From Kingdonia uniflora (Eukaryota > Streptophyta > Magnoliopsida > Ranunculales > Circaeasteraceae), in NCBI GenBank assembly GCA_014058105.1, contig JACGCM010001011.1:439501-503500 (forward strand): a DNA stretch of 64,000 bases, written 5' to 3'. Position 1 is the first letter of the stretch, and each line of letters opens with the position of its first letter. The notes below the pieces were generated by a model. That model did not search any database, was not told the DNA's origin, and saw only the letters and a program-made list of their open reading frames with translations. The position numbers and the translations under genes are program-made. Positions 21,153 through 32,496 of the stretch are shown piece after piece.

Positions 21153-23270
21153 AACCCCCCGTCTGAGAAGATTTCGTCCACGAAATCAAGGGGGCGGTAC
21201 TCCAGAGGACTCACGTACGTAAGTAGTGTACATCCCGGTATCTCCTTCGTCCTCATCCTTCATAGCACGTTGAACTATTGCTATCACGCTCTCATGTATA
21301 CCATCCATGATGAGGCCGACTTTCCTTGTAAATGCAAGACAATCACATTTCTGGTGTCCTAGTTTGCCACATCCATAACAGTTACCTAAGACAAAGGTAC
21401 GTGGATCAGCGGCTACTAGAATAGCTGGGGCTGTTGATATTGTTGTTAGAACCGGAGGGCGATACTGCGCATGTAACTCGTTCACCTGTTTGGCCAACCG
21501 TACAATTTCAGCAAGACAAAAGGCAGATTAAAGTGTTGTTGCCTCTTGGAGTTTCTTCGTTAAACCAGATTTGTACCTACTAACCCACTGCTGCTCAGTT
21601 TCATGGAGTCGTGCTCGTGCCTCAAGTAGATAGTACTGGTTTGTGTAATCATCAAGAGAAGAGGGACCCATTTTGAGAGATTGAAGTTCCCAAACGCAAC
21701 CACGCCATAGTTTATAGGAATGAACCTCTCCTTTAGCTCTCTTCGCATTTTCCACCATTCTGAAATTGAATGGTAAACCACTGTATATTTCGCCTGTTGA
21801 ACACTGTTCTACCAAGTGAGAGCAAAGCCAGTAAGGCGGGACTCAATAATCGTCACTTGTTTTGGATCCCCATATTTCTTATAGTTGAATATACGCTCAA
21901 CCTTATCCAACCATTCGATAAAGGCGTCCGCGCCAAACTTTCCAGTAAATTTTGGTACTTTGAGGTGAGCGTCATGTGTCTGCTCTGAGATTGTTCTGGC
22001 TAAGGCTTCAATGTCATTACCCCTACCCTTTCTGTGCGGTTGAGGTCGTTGTTCCTCCCCATAATCGGAACTATACCCATCGTCTTGCCAAGTCATAGCG
22101 TACGGATGTCTTGGTGGACGAGGTGGTAAACCAAGCATACATCATTGATAATGGTCACGTAAATGGGTGTCAACCGGGTGGTGAGAACCATGGCCCCGGT
22201 CTCGCTCGCTGAATTGCTTTTCTCTCTCTCTCTCTCTCCAACTTACATATAATGATAACCCATAGACTTACGTCTCTCCTTTGATCGAACAGTGATCATA
22301 TCCTCATTATGTATCTCCCATCCGTTGCCATAAGGAGTTCAATATTCAAAACCAAATGTAGGATTTATCTTTGGCAGAGCTCGCTTTCCGGTGTTGGATT
22401 GGACGTAGTAAGGGTTCAAATCTGTTGTAAAAGGGAGAGACATCTCAAGGTTGTTTAATGGGGTAATCCCCGGTGACTGATTCAGTCGGTTACCAACTAG
22501 AGGTGGCTGATTTGTTGCGATGCTCGGTGGTGCTCTCGGTGCCAGCTCAGGGTTTGGTAACCCGAGACCCATGGGAAGGGAGGTCCTCACTCGAGCTCCT
22601 CGATCATCGTCAAAACTGTTGGGAGAGTGCTCGGATTAAGCTCTGCTGGTCGGCGTTTGTCGCTGCTGTTGTCAACAGCCACACCATCAATGGGGTTGAG
22701 GATGCCTTCCAGGTCTGGCCTTGTTGGTGATGAAGGAATCCCGGTCTTGTTCTTAGTTGGATTTTGGTAGTTTTCTTGAGTCAGGCCCGAAAGATATTGG
22801 ACCGGGTTAGAAAAAAAGGACCACAAAATAGTTGCTGGGCTTGGGCCTACTGTTTCGCGGCCCAAGTCAAGAAATCTATTTTACTTAGCATGACCGGGGC
22901 TATTGCCGTAGTATAGCTTTCGTAAGAGCTGATGCCGGCAAGACCTGATCTCCTTGTTGCGTTTGTTGTGCGCATTACTCGTGTGAAGATTGGTTAACAT
23001 GGACGTATCCTCAACGTCGTTTTGAATATCAATATTTCCCCTTTCGTGAACTCTAGTTTCGGCGTCCAATTTTGCAAAAGGGTTGTTTAGGTCGTCGCTC
23101 TTCGCGGCGATTCTTCCTTCTAGAGAGATATCGTCAATTACGCCCAACGAAAGTAGTTGGGGGGGGGGGGGGGAACCCAAAGCCTCGATAAGTTTATCAA
23201 GCTTATCCTCTATCCTTGTTACGTCTTGAGCTAGGGTAGGTTTCTTCGTCGTAGTTTTTCCACGAGGCAT
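21153..23270 (-). pseudogene. Gag of the gag-only gypsy, broken by shifts and stops
   Basis: Minus-strand pieces, in order: 23270-22881 (MPRGKTTTKKPTLAQDVTRI, a coiled start typical of plant gypsy gag); 22865-22339, a Pro-rich spacer in two frames; 22138-21809 with the capsid core (LKVPKFTGKFGADAFIEWLD, KVERIFNYKKYGDPKQVTII); 21815-21528, the capsid continuation (YNQYYLLEARARLHETEQQW-like); and 21497-21186 with the zinc knuckle CYGCGKLGHQKCDC (CX2CX4HX4C). The ORF end overlaps the purine tract before the 3' LTR. A G14 run near 23160-23173 lies in the coiled region and looks like a slippage site. No pol follows. Confidence 0.8.
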
Positions 23271-23323
23271 CTTTGCTCTTGATATTGCCTATTCTTAGAT
23301 CTAACGCAGCTCTGGTACCACTT

Positions 23324-23702
23324 TGATGTAAATTGATTACGCGGAAGCCAATAATCAAGAAGAACACCAGTTGTAACAAAAGGAATTAGGTTCGTGAAGA
23401 ACCCTAATTTTATTAACTAGAAATCTTGTTTTGAACAAGACTAGCTTAACTGAATTAACTATATTAACTAAGAAACTAATAACCTAGACCACTCCTTTTA
23501 TAGAGCACAAGGGGGGTTAAAATTATGAACCCTGATTCGAATTAAAAATAGAATTCTATTTAAATTGAGAAATTGCTAATAACCTAGGCTGGGCCTCTCC
23601 AACAGGCTTTAAGCTAAAGACTAAAATACAAAGCATTAAAAACATAAAATAAACATAGGTGGTACGGTGGGTAAACGATCCTATGAGGGATATGCCACAT
23701 CA
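23324..23702 (-). repeat. 5' LTR of the gag-only gypsy
   Basis: 379 bp next to the primer-binding site at 23312-23323. Its outer flank gatta is the target duplication. Confidence 0.88.
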
Positions 23703-24292
23703 GATTAAGGGTGTACTAGACGCAGACCATCTCCGAAAATCTTGTAGCAAAGAGGATGGTAGAGAACATTTTGTACTACAGAATTACTTGTGATCTTGCT
23801 TCTTAAAAAAATTAGAAGACATATCGTCTAACTGGGTCAGATTATAACAATGTGACAATTTATCAGTCCGAGTTATGACTAAGTATTGATTTATTTTTGG
23901 GCTTAAGGGCGTGAGCTTTCCTTGTTAACAACATATTGGATCCCAGCCATGACCATTATGTATGTTGGGCAGGACAGATATGGCGTTATCCTAACTAATC
24001 TCTGTTCAAACAGTCTAAGGTTAGTTGAAATTCGAAAAGAATGAAAGAAGTGGAGAAATAAAAGAAAAGTAGAAAAAAAGAGGTTTGGTTCAACGAATTT
24101 TTTGTTGTTGCAAAAGGTAAGCAATGTATTAATTGAAGAAATAGGAGATAGACTGTTGTAGACAGGTCGCGCAGAACTAAGAAAAACTGAAGCTAGTAGA
24201 CATGCCTACATTGCTTAAGCAAGCCTATGAATTGTTTATCTTGAAACGGGATGATCGGTGTCAACATGATTTTTAGGCATGGAAATAGTATA
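23703..24292 (+). pseudogene. Tandem copy 2 of the unidentified locus (second piece, 3' flank)
   Basis: Continues the alignment with 32730-33260 (ggcatggaaat, gcgt..cttttcttgttag, agtgaaagaagtgg). No ORF is supported; the 73-residue minus-strand ORF at 23903-24124 is not conserved in the paralogous copy. It ends at the LTR-like block at 24293. Confidence 0.5.
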
Positions 24293-24882
24293 TGTTAGGA
24301 TTTAGGGTAGCTAATCCCAATCTCTCGCCCAAGAATGATACACGGAAACGCCAATTGAGAAATTAAGCAATAACGAAATCAAATACACATATAACGATTT
24401 ACCCGAAGGAAGGAAGTGAAAAACCCTAACAGGTAAAAAACCACTCCCCGGCGAACAATCCACTATGAATTAATCAAAGGTTGCAACGATCTCTCACAAG
24501 ATTTCTCAAATCTTTTAATGAAATCTCTCAAACCTTAGCTTTCTCTCACTAGAGTTAAACTCACATTAGAAGATAAGATGATTCCTAAGAAACACTCTAA
24601 GTATCCATTATATATTACATGAGTTATGGTTCAAAATACGAATCACTAAGCAAGTTTTATTCGAATAGAACCCTTCTTGACCATCTTATTCGAACAGAGA
24701 TAATTTCTATTTGAACAGATAAGTCTCTGTATCATCTTGCTCGAACAAACTAAAGCCCAGTTCTCGAACATAAACACTAAAAAATCACCGGAATGATATT
24801 TTACCTTCGTCTTTGACCATCGTTCGTCCCACGAATGTAATAAACTTCCAGAAACACATGAATTCGAATTCATTACTCAACA
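24293..24882 (-). repeat. Probable solo LTR (590 bp)
   Basis: The block starts TGTTAGGATTT and ends TTACTCAACA, so its tips are inverted (TGTT..AACA). It is absent from the paralogous copy 3/copy 4 junction, where homology resumes with atggctatattg at 24884. It contains a TATA-like TAATATATAATGG on the minus strand. Five-base flanks (gtata and atatg) do not match, so a target duplication is not shown. No partner copy is in the window. Confidence 0.45.
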
Positions 24883-25640
24883 ATATGGCTATATTGTCAG
24901 TCTTAATGACCAGATCTTCCTGTCGATTTGAGAACTTTGGACAGTTTTTTGGAGCAGTTGTTAAATTATGACTTATGAGAGTCATCTGAATTGCTTCATA
25001 GATCAAGTATGATGTTTACACGATTATCGATCATTGATGTTAGAAGACGAGGGGCAAATCTGATGTTAGATAACTGGCTATAAGTTAAAGAATTCTCAAA
25101 CCTTAAAATAGTTTAGCAAGAAACTTACTTTTATAGCTGATTCGTCCCCAGATTATAACTGAAAATACTTGGAACTTTACAGGAATATTCTAAGGTGTTG
25201 TGCAAAAGCTCAGACTTAAATGGCCGCAGAATATGTATATGTAGATTGTATTGAATATTGGTGTACTCACAACTCTCTATCTCTCATGTGACCGTATTTA
25301 GTGAGGTCAACTTCTTTTGTTTTCATGAAACAAAGAAAGTTTACAAGGGGCACGAGTTCTAGCTGAACTGGATTCAATACTTGCTGAAGTTTATCGCTTG
25401 ACCAGGTACATTCTTAAAACTATCCAGGTCCAGGATTTCTTTGAGGGCACCTGTTTCCCCTAGGCTATATCTTGCAGAAAAGTGGAACTATTGTTTGCGT
25501 AGATGAGATCAGAGAGATAGGGATGATGGTCCTAGAAGTGTTGATATTGTAAAAATTGACTTCGAACATCTGAGAAAAAGGATAGTGCACAATGGATTTT
25601 GACCTTTTGTAGGCCGAATAATTGGACCTGGATATAAGAG
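24883..25640 (+). pseudogene. Tandem copy 3 of the unidentified locus (5' part with exon remnants)
   Basis: Aligns over its whole length with 57800-58833. A plus-strand open stretch near 25330-25405 reads KESLQGARVLAELDSILAEV followed by YRLTR and a GT donor. The same residues, with frame breaks, appear in copy 4 (58625-58700), so it was coding. Another acceptor-like ttttgtag at 25605-25612 starts the terminal exon (25613), which the copia E insertion splits. Stops between these pieces and low conservation make it a pseudogene. I do not recognise the product. Confidence 0.5.
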
Positions 25641-26654
25641 TGTTGGAATTTTTCAAAAACTTGTACCTCTTTTGAGCCTTGAACCCATGACCTCTTGGTC
25701 ATCTATTTTATGTGACTTCTATACTATAGCCTAAAGTTTAGCCCCACATTGTTTACAAACAATAGATGAACTAAACATATAAGGTAGTACCCATGTGACA
25801 TGTGTGTAACATGTGACATAGAGAGAGTGTATAGTTGTGTGAGTGTGTGAGAGGATTTTATACTCTATACACACTTGGACCTCTCTCAGGCGGCCCGGTA
25901 GGCCGGGCCGGCTCGGGCTCGGACTTGGGATTGGGATTGGGATTGGGCAATTGGCTCTTCTGGCCTTGGGCTTGGGTATCCATAAACTTTTTAAATAAAA
26001 GTTCATTGGGCTTGGGCTTGGTTTATTCCTTAGTCTTGGTCTTCACTTTGTTTTCTCCACCTCTTGAGGAGACCTAATCCTCAGGGACACATCCCACACG
26101 TTTGAATAGAGAGAGAGCCGTTGGGCAACGGTTACCTAAGGGTGGTGCATACTTCATTCTTACGTAGACTTCTGGGATAACTGAAGTCTACTGTATACGT
26201 TACGCTCGTATTCTGGAAAGAGATCAGACCTTCGTTACCTTACCCGAGGTAGGTCAAAATACTATTTAAAGAGAGTGCGACCCACGCCTCGAGCAATCAC
26301 AACCTCTCTCTCTCTCTATGCTGTAGGCGCTGAGTTCCCTCCTCAAACTTCAACTGCTTGCCTGAAACTGCCGGTGTTGTTGTGATCAGTTCTTCCTGCT
26401 GCTAACGCTGTTCTGATAATAGCTGTTGTTTGCCGGAATCTGCCTGTTTGTTGCTGCTGTATTCCTCTACTTTAATCAGACCTGAGGTTGTTGTTTATCG
26501 CTGCTGTTACAACAAGTTACTACTGCCGTTGTTTAACATCTGAGTTGCTGTTTTTCATTGTCGGAGTACTTGTTTTACTGTACATCTTGCTGTTAGAACT
26601 TCAAGAAGGGAAAGCTATACTTACAGGTTCATAAGACTTAAATTATTTCTAACA
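25641..26654 (+). repeat. 5' LTR of copia E, lacking the TATA segment
   Basis: 1014 bp. Compared with the 3' LTR it lacks about 80 bp between 'ccgttgggcaa' and 'cggttacctaagg' (present at about 31707-31790), which hold CTCTCTATAAAAAC, the best TATA box of this family. It also lacks a 38-bp-scale duplication seen near 32220-32260, and has more ggattg hexamers near 25925-25945. Confidence 0.9.
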
Positions 26655-26682
26655 CTTTTAAAGAGTATTTATTTCCTATAAT

Positions 26683-29600
26683 ATGGCTCTTTTCTCAGAA
26701 GTGCTGAAGTTTGATTCCAACAAACCCTCTAAGTTTGATGGTCTCAACTTCAAGAGGTGGAAGAACAAAATATTCTTTTATCTCACACTTAAGGAAGTGG
26801 CGTATGTTCTGGAACAAGAATGCCCTGTTGAACCTCTTGTTCCCGTACCTGCGATAGACCCTGACCTGATTACAAACGAATATGACAAAACCTTAGAATC
26901 AATTTCGAACTGGACTGAGGCTGACTTCAAATGTCGTAATTTCATTTTGAACGGTCTAGCAGACGAACTGTACAATTACTATCTACAGTCCAAATCTGCA
27001 AAAACCGTTTGGGATGCATTACAGAGGAAGTATGATACGGAAGAGGCAGGCTCTAAAAAGTTTGCCGTAAGCCGATATTTAAAGTTCACTATGGTTGACG
27101 ATAAGCCAGTAATTTCCCAATCATATGAGTTACAACGAATTGCACATGAGATCGTGTTCGAAGGGATACCTCTTGATGAACAATTTCAACTTGCCGTGAT
27201 GATTGACAAATAACTGCCTAATTGGAAAGACTATAAAAATATCCTGCGACACAAGTCAAAGGAACTTACCATGGAAAACTTGATTACTCGTCTTAGGGTT
27301 GAAGAAGAATCTAGAAAACAAGACCTGAAATAGGAAATCCTTTTGGTTCAAGCCAAAGGGAAGGTCCATCTGAAACCTAAAGGGAAACCTTTCAAGGCTA
27401 AGAATGACGGTAATCGGAACAACCGTCTTAACAGTGGTAATCCGAATAACTGTCAGAAAAATGGACACCAGAATCCTAATAAGGGAGCGAACCAACAAGC
27501 CCTACCATATAACGAAACAGTTTCTATTGTGTGCTTCAACTGTAACAAGCCTGGACACATATCTAGAAACTGCCGGAACCGAAAACCTGTTGCTCAGGCC
27601 AACGTTATCGAAGAGCCCTTAGTGGCTATGATCACGGAGATCAACATGGTCGGTGGAACCGACGGGTTGTGGGCTGATTCGGGCGCTTCTAGGCATGTAT
27701 GCTATGAACGTAATTGGATCAAGACCTATAAGGAAACTGAAGACCAGAAGGTGCTACTTGGGGATTCCCATTACACCAAAGTGCTAGGCACTGGAGATGT
27801 TGAACTGGTATTTACCTCTGGAAGGACAGTGACTCTGAAGGATGTGATGCACACTCCTGAAATGAAGAAGAATCTTGTTTCTGGCTATCTTCTCAATAAG
27901 GCAGGATTTCAGCAAACTATTGGATCAGATCAGTATATTTTGACTAAGGGTGGGATTTTTGTGGGAAAGGGTTTTGCTTGTAATGGAATGTTCAAAATGA
28001 GTATTGAAATGAATAAATCTGCTTCTGCTTACTTATTGTCTTCTTTTAATATTTGGCACTCTAGACTGTGCCATGTTAATAAGAAATTAGTACACAATAT
28101 GAGTAAACTTGGTATGATCCCTAAAGTAGATTTAAATGATTTTAATAAATGTCAATCTTGTAGTCAAGCTAAGATTACTAAAGCCTCACATAAAAGTGTT
28201 GTAAGGGAATCACAACTTTTGGATTTAGTACACTCGGACATATGCGAAATGGACGGTACATTAACTCGAAATGGTAAAAGATATTTTATAACTTTTATAG
28301 ATGATCATTCAAACTATACTCAAGTTTATCTGATGCGTCACAAAAGTGATGCTATAGATATGTTTAGGACATATGTAACCGAAGTGAAAAATCAGTTTGA
28401 TAGACACATTAAAAGATTTCGTAGTGATAGAGGCACAGAATATGATTCACATGAATTTCAAAACTTGTATGAATCCTTAGGGATTATACATGAAACAACT
28501 GCTCCTTATTCTCTAGAATCTAACGGTAAAGCTGAACGTAAAAATAGAACGTATACTGAGCTAATAGTTGCTATTTTACTTAGTTCTGGATCACTCAAAT
28601 CTTTATGGGGTGAAGCATTATTATCTCTAACCCACGTTTTAAACCGTATTCCTCATATCACATCTGAATTATCACCTTATAAAATTTGGAGAAAAAGAAA
28701 ACCTAATGTTAGCTATTTTAAAATTTGGGGTTGTTTAGCCTATGTTCGTAAACCTGATCCTAAACGAACCAAACTAGCCAGTAGAGCTTTAGAATGCATT
28801 TTCATTGGTTATGCTATAAACAGTAAAGCCTATAGGTTTCTTGATATTAAGGATAATATAATAATTGAATCACTAGATGTTAATTTCTATGAGGACAAGT
28901 TTCCCTACTTACTGAGGGACAGTAGGAGTAGTAGTGGGGGTTCTCAACCTTTTACGTCTTCGACCCCTAATGTACCTCAAGTAAATGTTCCTAGAGCTGT
29001 TGATTTTCATGATACAGACCCAGAACTTCGTAGAGGTAAACGTTTAAAGATTGTAAAAGATTTTGGTAACGATTTTGTTGTAAATACCTTAGAATCGGAC
29101 CCCAATACTATTAGAGAAGCGTTAACCTCAGGTGATGCTGATTTGTGGCAAGAGGCCATTGATGATGAAATGGATTCTCTTACTACAAATGAAACTTGGG
29201 ATTTAGTTAACTTACCTCCTGGTAGTCGCTTTATTGGGTGTAAATGGATATTAAAGAGAAAACTTAAACCAGATGGTACTATAGATAAATATAAGGCAAG
29301 ACTTGTAGCAAAGGGATATGTGCAAAAAGAAAATATTGATTTCTTCGACACATATTCCCCAGTTACTCGTGTGACTACCATTAGAGTATTATTAGCCGTT
29401 GCTGCCGTGCACAATTTGTTAATTCACCAAATGGATGTAAAAACTACATTTTTAAATGGAGAGCTTGAAGAGGAATTATATATGGATCAGCCTGAAGGCT
29501 TTGTGGTACCTGGTGAGGAACACAAAGTCTGCAAGCTGAACAAGACCTTATACGGTCTAAAGCAAGCTCCAAAACAGTGGCATGATAAAATCGACCAATT

Positions 29601-30669
29601 ACTTCTTTTAAATAGTTTTAAGATTAACGTTGTTGATAAATGTCTATATTATAAAGTATCTGGTGAAAGTTGTATTATGATATGTCTTTACGTTGACGAT
29701 CTACTTATTTTTGGTTCTACACTTGGCATTATTTTAGAGACCAAAAACATGCTTAACAATAATTTTGATATGAAGGACCTAGGCAAGGCTAGTGTAATTT
29801 TAGGCATGAAGATCACACGCACAGACACTGGTATTACTCTTGATCAATCTCATTATATTGAGAAGATCTTAAAGAAGTACAAATATTTTGACCGTAGACC
29901 TGCGTGTACTCCTTGTGATCCACAAGTTAAACTTTTAAAGAACTTGGGAGAGGCAGTTAGACAGAAAGAATACACAAGTATTATTGGAAGCCTTCGCTAC
30001 ACTACGGACTGTACTAGACCCGATATAGCTTATGTTGTAGGGGCTCTATGTAGATTTACGAGTAAACCAAGTTTGGCGTACTGGGGTGCTATTGATAGAG
30101 TTATGCGGTACCTGAAAAAAACCATGAACTTGGGTTTACACTATCAGAAGTTTTCCGCGGTCCTTGATGTATTTAGCGATGCAGATTGGAACTCATTTTC
30201 GGATGATTCCAAAGCCACCAGCGGATACGTGTTTAGTATAGCTGGAGGGGCGATTTCTTGGAGATCCAAGAAGCAAACGATTTTAGCTCAGTCGACTATG
30301 GAGTCTGAGTTAGTAGCACTAGCTGCAGCTAGTGAGGAGGCAAGTTGGTTGAAAGACCTCTTGTCTTATATTCCTTTATGGAGTAGGCCTATACCACCGA
30401 TACTGATCCACTCAGATAGTACTGCTGCGATAGACAGAGTACAAAACAATTATTATAATGGTAAGAAGTTAGCGATACGTCGCAAACACAGTACGATGAG
30501 AGGTTACCTCACATCTAGTACTGTTACAGTGGATTTTGTAAGATCGGAAAACAACTTGGCAGATCCTTTGACGAAAGGATTGTCTCGTGACAAAGTGTGG
30601 AGCACATCCTTAGGGATAGGGCTAAAGCCTGTTATTGAATCACAAGTGGTGGGAACCCAACCTAAATGA
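26683..30669 (+). pseudogene. Copia E gag-pol polyprotein, nearly intact (two in-frame stops)
   Basis: One frame runs from ATG 26683 to 30669 (1329 codons), broken only by TAA at 27211 and TAG at 27331, both in the C-terminal part of gag. Domains in order: copia gag (MALFSEVLKFDSNKPSKFDG at the start); zinc knuckle CFNCNKPGHISRNC (27532-27573); protease WADSGASRHVC (about 27670); GAG-pre-integrase HSRLCHVNKK; integrase core with HSDICEMDG, FIDDHSNYTQVY and ESNGKAERKNRT (the D-D-E residues are present); RT with KARLVAKGY, the MDVKTTFLNGELEEELYMDQ stretch and LYVDDLLIFG (about 29690); and RNase H with SDADWNS, TILAQSTMESE and the C-terminal ADPLTKGL. All pol active-site motifs look intact. The two stops would block synthesis of a full gag-pol from this copy. 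Confidence 0.92.
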
Positions 30670-31202
30670 CTGGAAATCCCAAGAAATAGGTTCAATGGGG
30701 AAAACAAATCACTGTGATATAAAATCATGCAAATAAGGAGCTTGTCACTCCAGAGTTCAACTCGCAGTACATAAATATAAATATGCATGATATCTTGAAG
30801 CGAATGTTAGGCTGAGTTCTATATCTCATTTCTTTGAGTGGGGTGTCTAGCTACAAGAACACTCTTCATAGATTCACCAAGGTGATTGTGGAAGTGCGGC
30901 CGCTTCCTATGAGAAATTAGGCTAACTTCTCTAAAGCCTTCACCTATACTGGGATTAAGCACATGGCCGAAAAGTACTGGCATTTAGATATTGCACATGG
31001 TAGGGTTGTATGTAGTTTTCCTCACTGTATAAAAGCGAATAATGAGTTCAAGACTCTGTTCACTTATTATTCTTATACGTTGAAGATTGTCTACTACGTA
31101 AAGGTTCAAGTCTAAGGACACCTTCACTTAAGTACAACTCTATAATCGAAACCGTACTCTCGTTTCTCTTTTCATTCATCTATCCTTTTTTGGAAGTTTT
31201 TT

Positions 31203-31215
31203 AAAAGTGGGGGAT
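31203..31215 (+). other. Polypurine tract of copia E
   Basis: AAAAGTGGGGGAT directly before the 3' LTR; its expected job is plus-strand priming. Confidence 0.75.
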
Positions 31216-32355
31216 TGTTGGAATTTTTCAAAAACTTGTACCTCTTTTGAGCCTTGAACCCATGACCTCTTGGTCATCTATTTTATGTGACACCTATACT
31301 ATAGCCTAAAGTTTAGTCCCACATTGTTTATAAACAATAGAGGAACTAAACATATAAGGTAGTACCCATGTGACATGTGTGTAACATGTGACATAGAGAG
31401 AGTGTATAGTTGTGTGAGTGTGTGAGAGGATTTTATACTCTATACACACTTGGACCTCTCTCAGGCGGCCCGGTAGGCCGGGCCGGCTCGGGCTCGGACT
31501 TGGGATTGGGCAATTGGCTCTTCTGGCTCTGGAGGCCTTGGGCCCTTTGGGCTTGGGTATCCATAATCTTTTTAGCAAAAAGTTCATTGGGCTTGGGCTT
31601 GGTTTATTCCTTAGTCTTGGTCTTCACTTTGTTTTCTCCACCTCATGAGGAGACCTAATCCTCAGGGACACGTCCCACACGTTTGAATAGAGAGAGAGCC
31701 GTTGGGCAAACTCTCTCTATAAAAACAACTCCTCACCACCTTCTAAAACATAATACAGAACACAACTCTTCTCTCTCTCTCTCTCTTGTACGGTTACCTA
31801 AGGGTGGTGCATACTTCATTCTTACGTAGACTTTCGGGATAACTGAAGTCTACTGTATACGTTACGCTCGTTGTATCCTGGAAAAAGATCAGACCTTCGT
31901 TACCATACCCGAGGTAGGTCGAAATACTCTATAAAGAGAGTGCGACCCACGCCTCGAGCAATCACAACCTCTCTCTCTCTCTCTATGCTGTAGGCGCTGA
32001 GTTCCCTCCTCAAACTTCAACTGCTTGCCTGAAACTGTCGGTGTTGTTGTGATCAGTTCTTCCTGCTGCTAACGCTGTTCTGATAATAGCTGTTGTTTGC
32101 CGGAATCTGCCTGTTTGTTGCTACTGTATTCCTCTACTTTAATCAGACCTGAGGTTGTTGTTTATCGCTGCTGTTACAACAAGTTACTACTGCCGTTGTT
32201 TAACATCTGAGTTGCTGTTGTCCCTGCCGTTGTTTAACATCTGAGTTGCTGTTGTTCATTGCCGGAGTACTTGTTTTACTGTACATCTTGCTGTTAGAAC
32301 TTCAAGAAGGGAAAGCTATATTTACAGGTTCATAAGACTTAAATTATTTTTAACA
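31216..32355 (+). repeat. 3' LTR of copia E
   Basis: 1140 bp, keeps the TATA box (CTCTCTATAAAAAC near 31709) and a following CT microsatellite. The GC-rich block at 31450-31560 with ggcttggg-type repeats gives chance ORFs on both strands. Confidence 0.9.
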
Positions 32356-32496
32356 AAGAGAATCCACGGATGTGGTGCAAAGTCTATGTTTACTCCATGG
32401 AGATCTAGATACAGTGGTTTTCTGAGTAAATGGCAGACTTGCAACCGCGGTGTTTATTTTAACTGGTTTTGTTTTGACCCCGAAAGCCCCGCTTAA

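Larger units (their letters stand above)
20774..23702 (-). mobile_element. Gag-only (non-autonomous) Ty3/gypsy-type element, complete
   Basis: The element is 2929 bp. It is bounded by two 379-bp LTRs (20774-21152 and 23324-23702) and a perfect duplication gatta (20769-20773 and 23703-23707). On the minus strand the 5' LTR is followed by TGGTACCAGAGC (near 23312-23323), one base away from the usual initiator Met-tRNA primer site. A purine tract ACGGGGGGTT precedes the 3' LTR. The interior codes only for gag-like protein; no protease, RT or integrase is seen. It must have moved with help from an autonomous relative. Confidence 0.88.
25641..32355 (+). mobile_element. Ty1/copia element E, complete with perfect TSD
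   Basis: 6715 bp. The LTRs are at 25641-26654 (1014 bp) and 31216-32355 (1140 bp), both TGTTGGAATTTTTC to TAACA. The target duplication aagag is perfect (25636-25640 and 32356-32360). A purine tract AAAGTGGGGGAT stands right before the 3' LTR. The gag-pol frame is open except for two stops. Directly after the 5' LTR comes cttttaaagagtattt, which is not a recognisable tRNA-complementary primer site. A solo LTR of the same family lies at 55739-57176. Confidence 0.92.
25613..32496 (+). pseudogene. Terminal exon of tandem copy 3, split by copia element E
   Basis: Removing copia E and one copy of the aagag duplication joins 25613-25640 to 32361-32496. This restores one frame of about 54 residues, beginning RIIGPGYKRIHGCGAKSMF, continuing WRSRYSGFLSKWQ and ending FNWFCFDPESPA and a TAA at 32494-32496. 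Its preserved openness suggests that the insertion is younger than most of the decay elsewhere in the copy, or that this exon was under selection until then. The Cys/Trp/Arg-rich end is not a family I can name. Confidence 0.5.

Noticed and set aside
21770..22730. Plus-strand ORFs inside the gag-only gypsy
   Set aside because: Antisense shadows of gag and the Pro-rich spacer.
23160..23173. Poly-G run as a telomere-like or G-quadruplex element
   Set aside because: A single homopolymer inside decayed gag sequence; no repeating telomere unit. Best explained by slippage.
25731..26077. Gly/Leu- and Pro/Ser-rich ORFs repeated at 25.8, 31.4 and 56.8 kb
   Set aside because: They lie inside LTRs of the copia E family and come from the GC-rich ggcttggg/ccaagtcc repeats.
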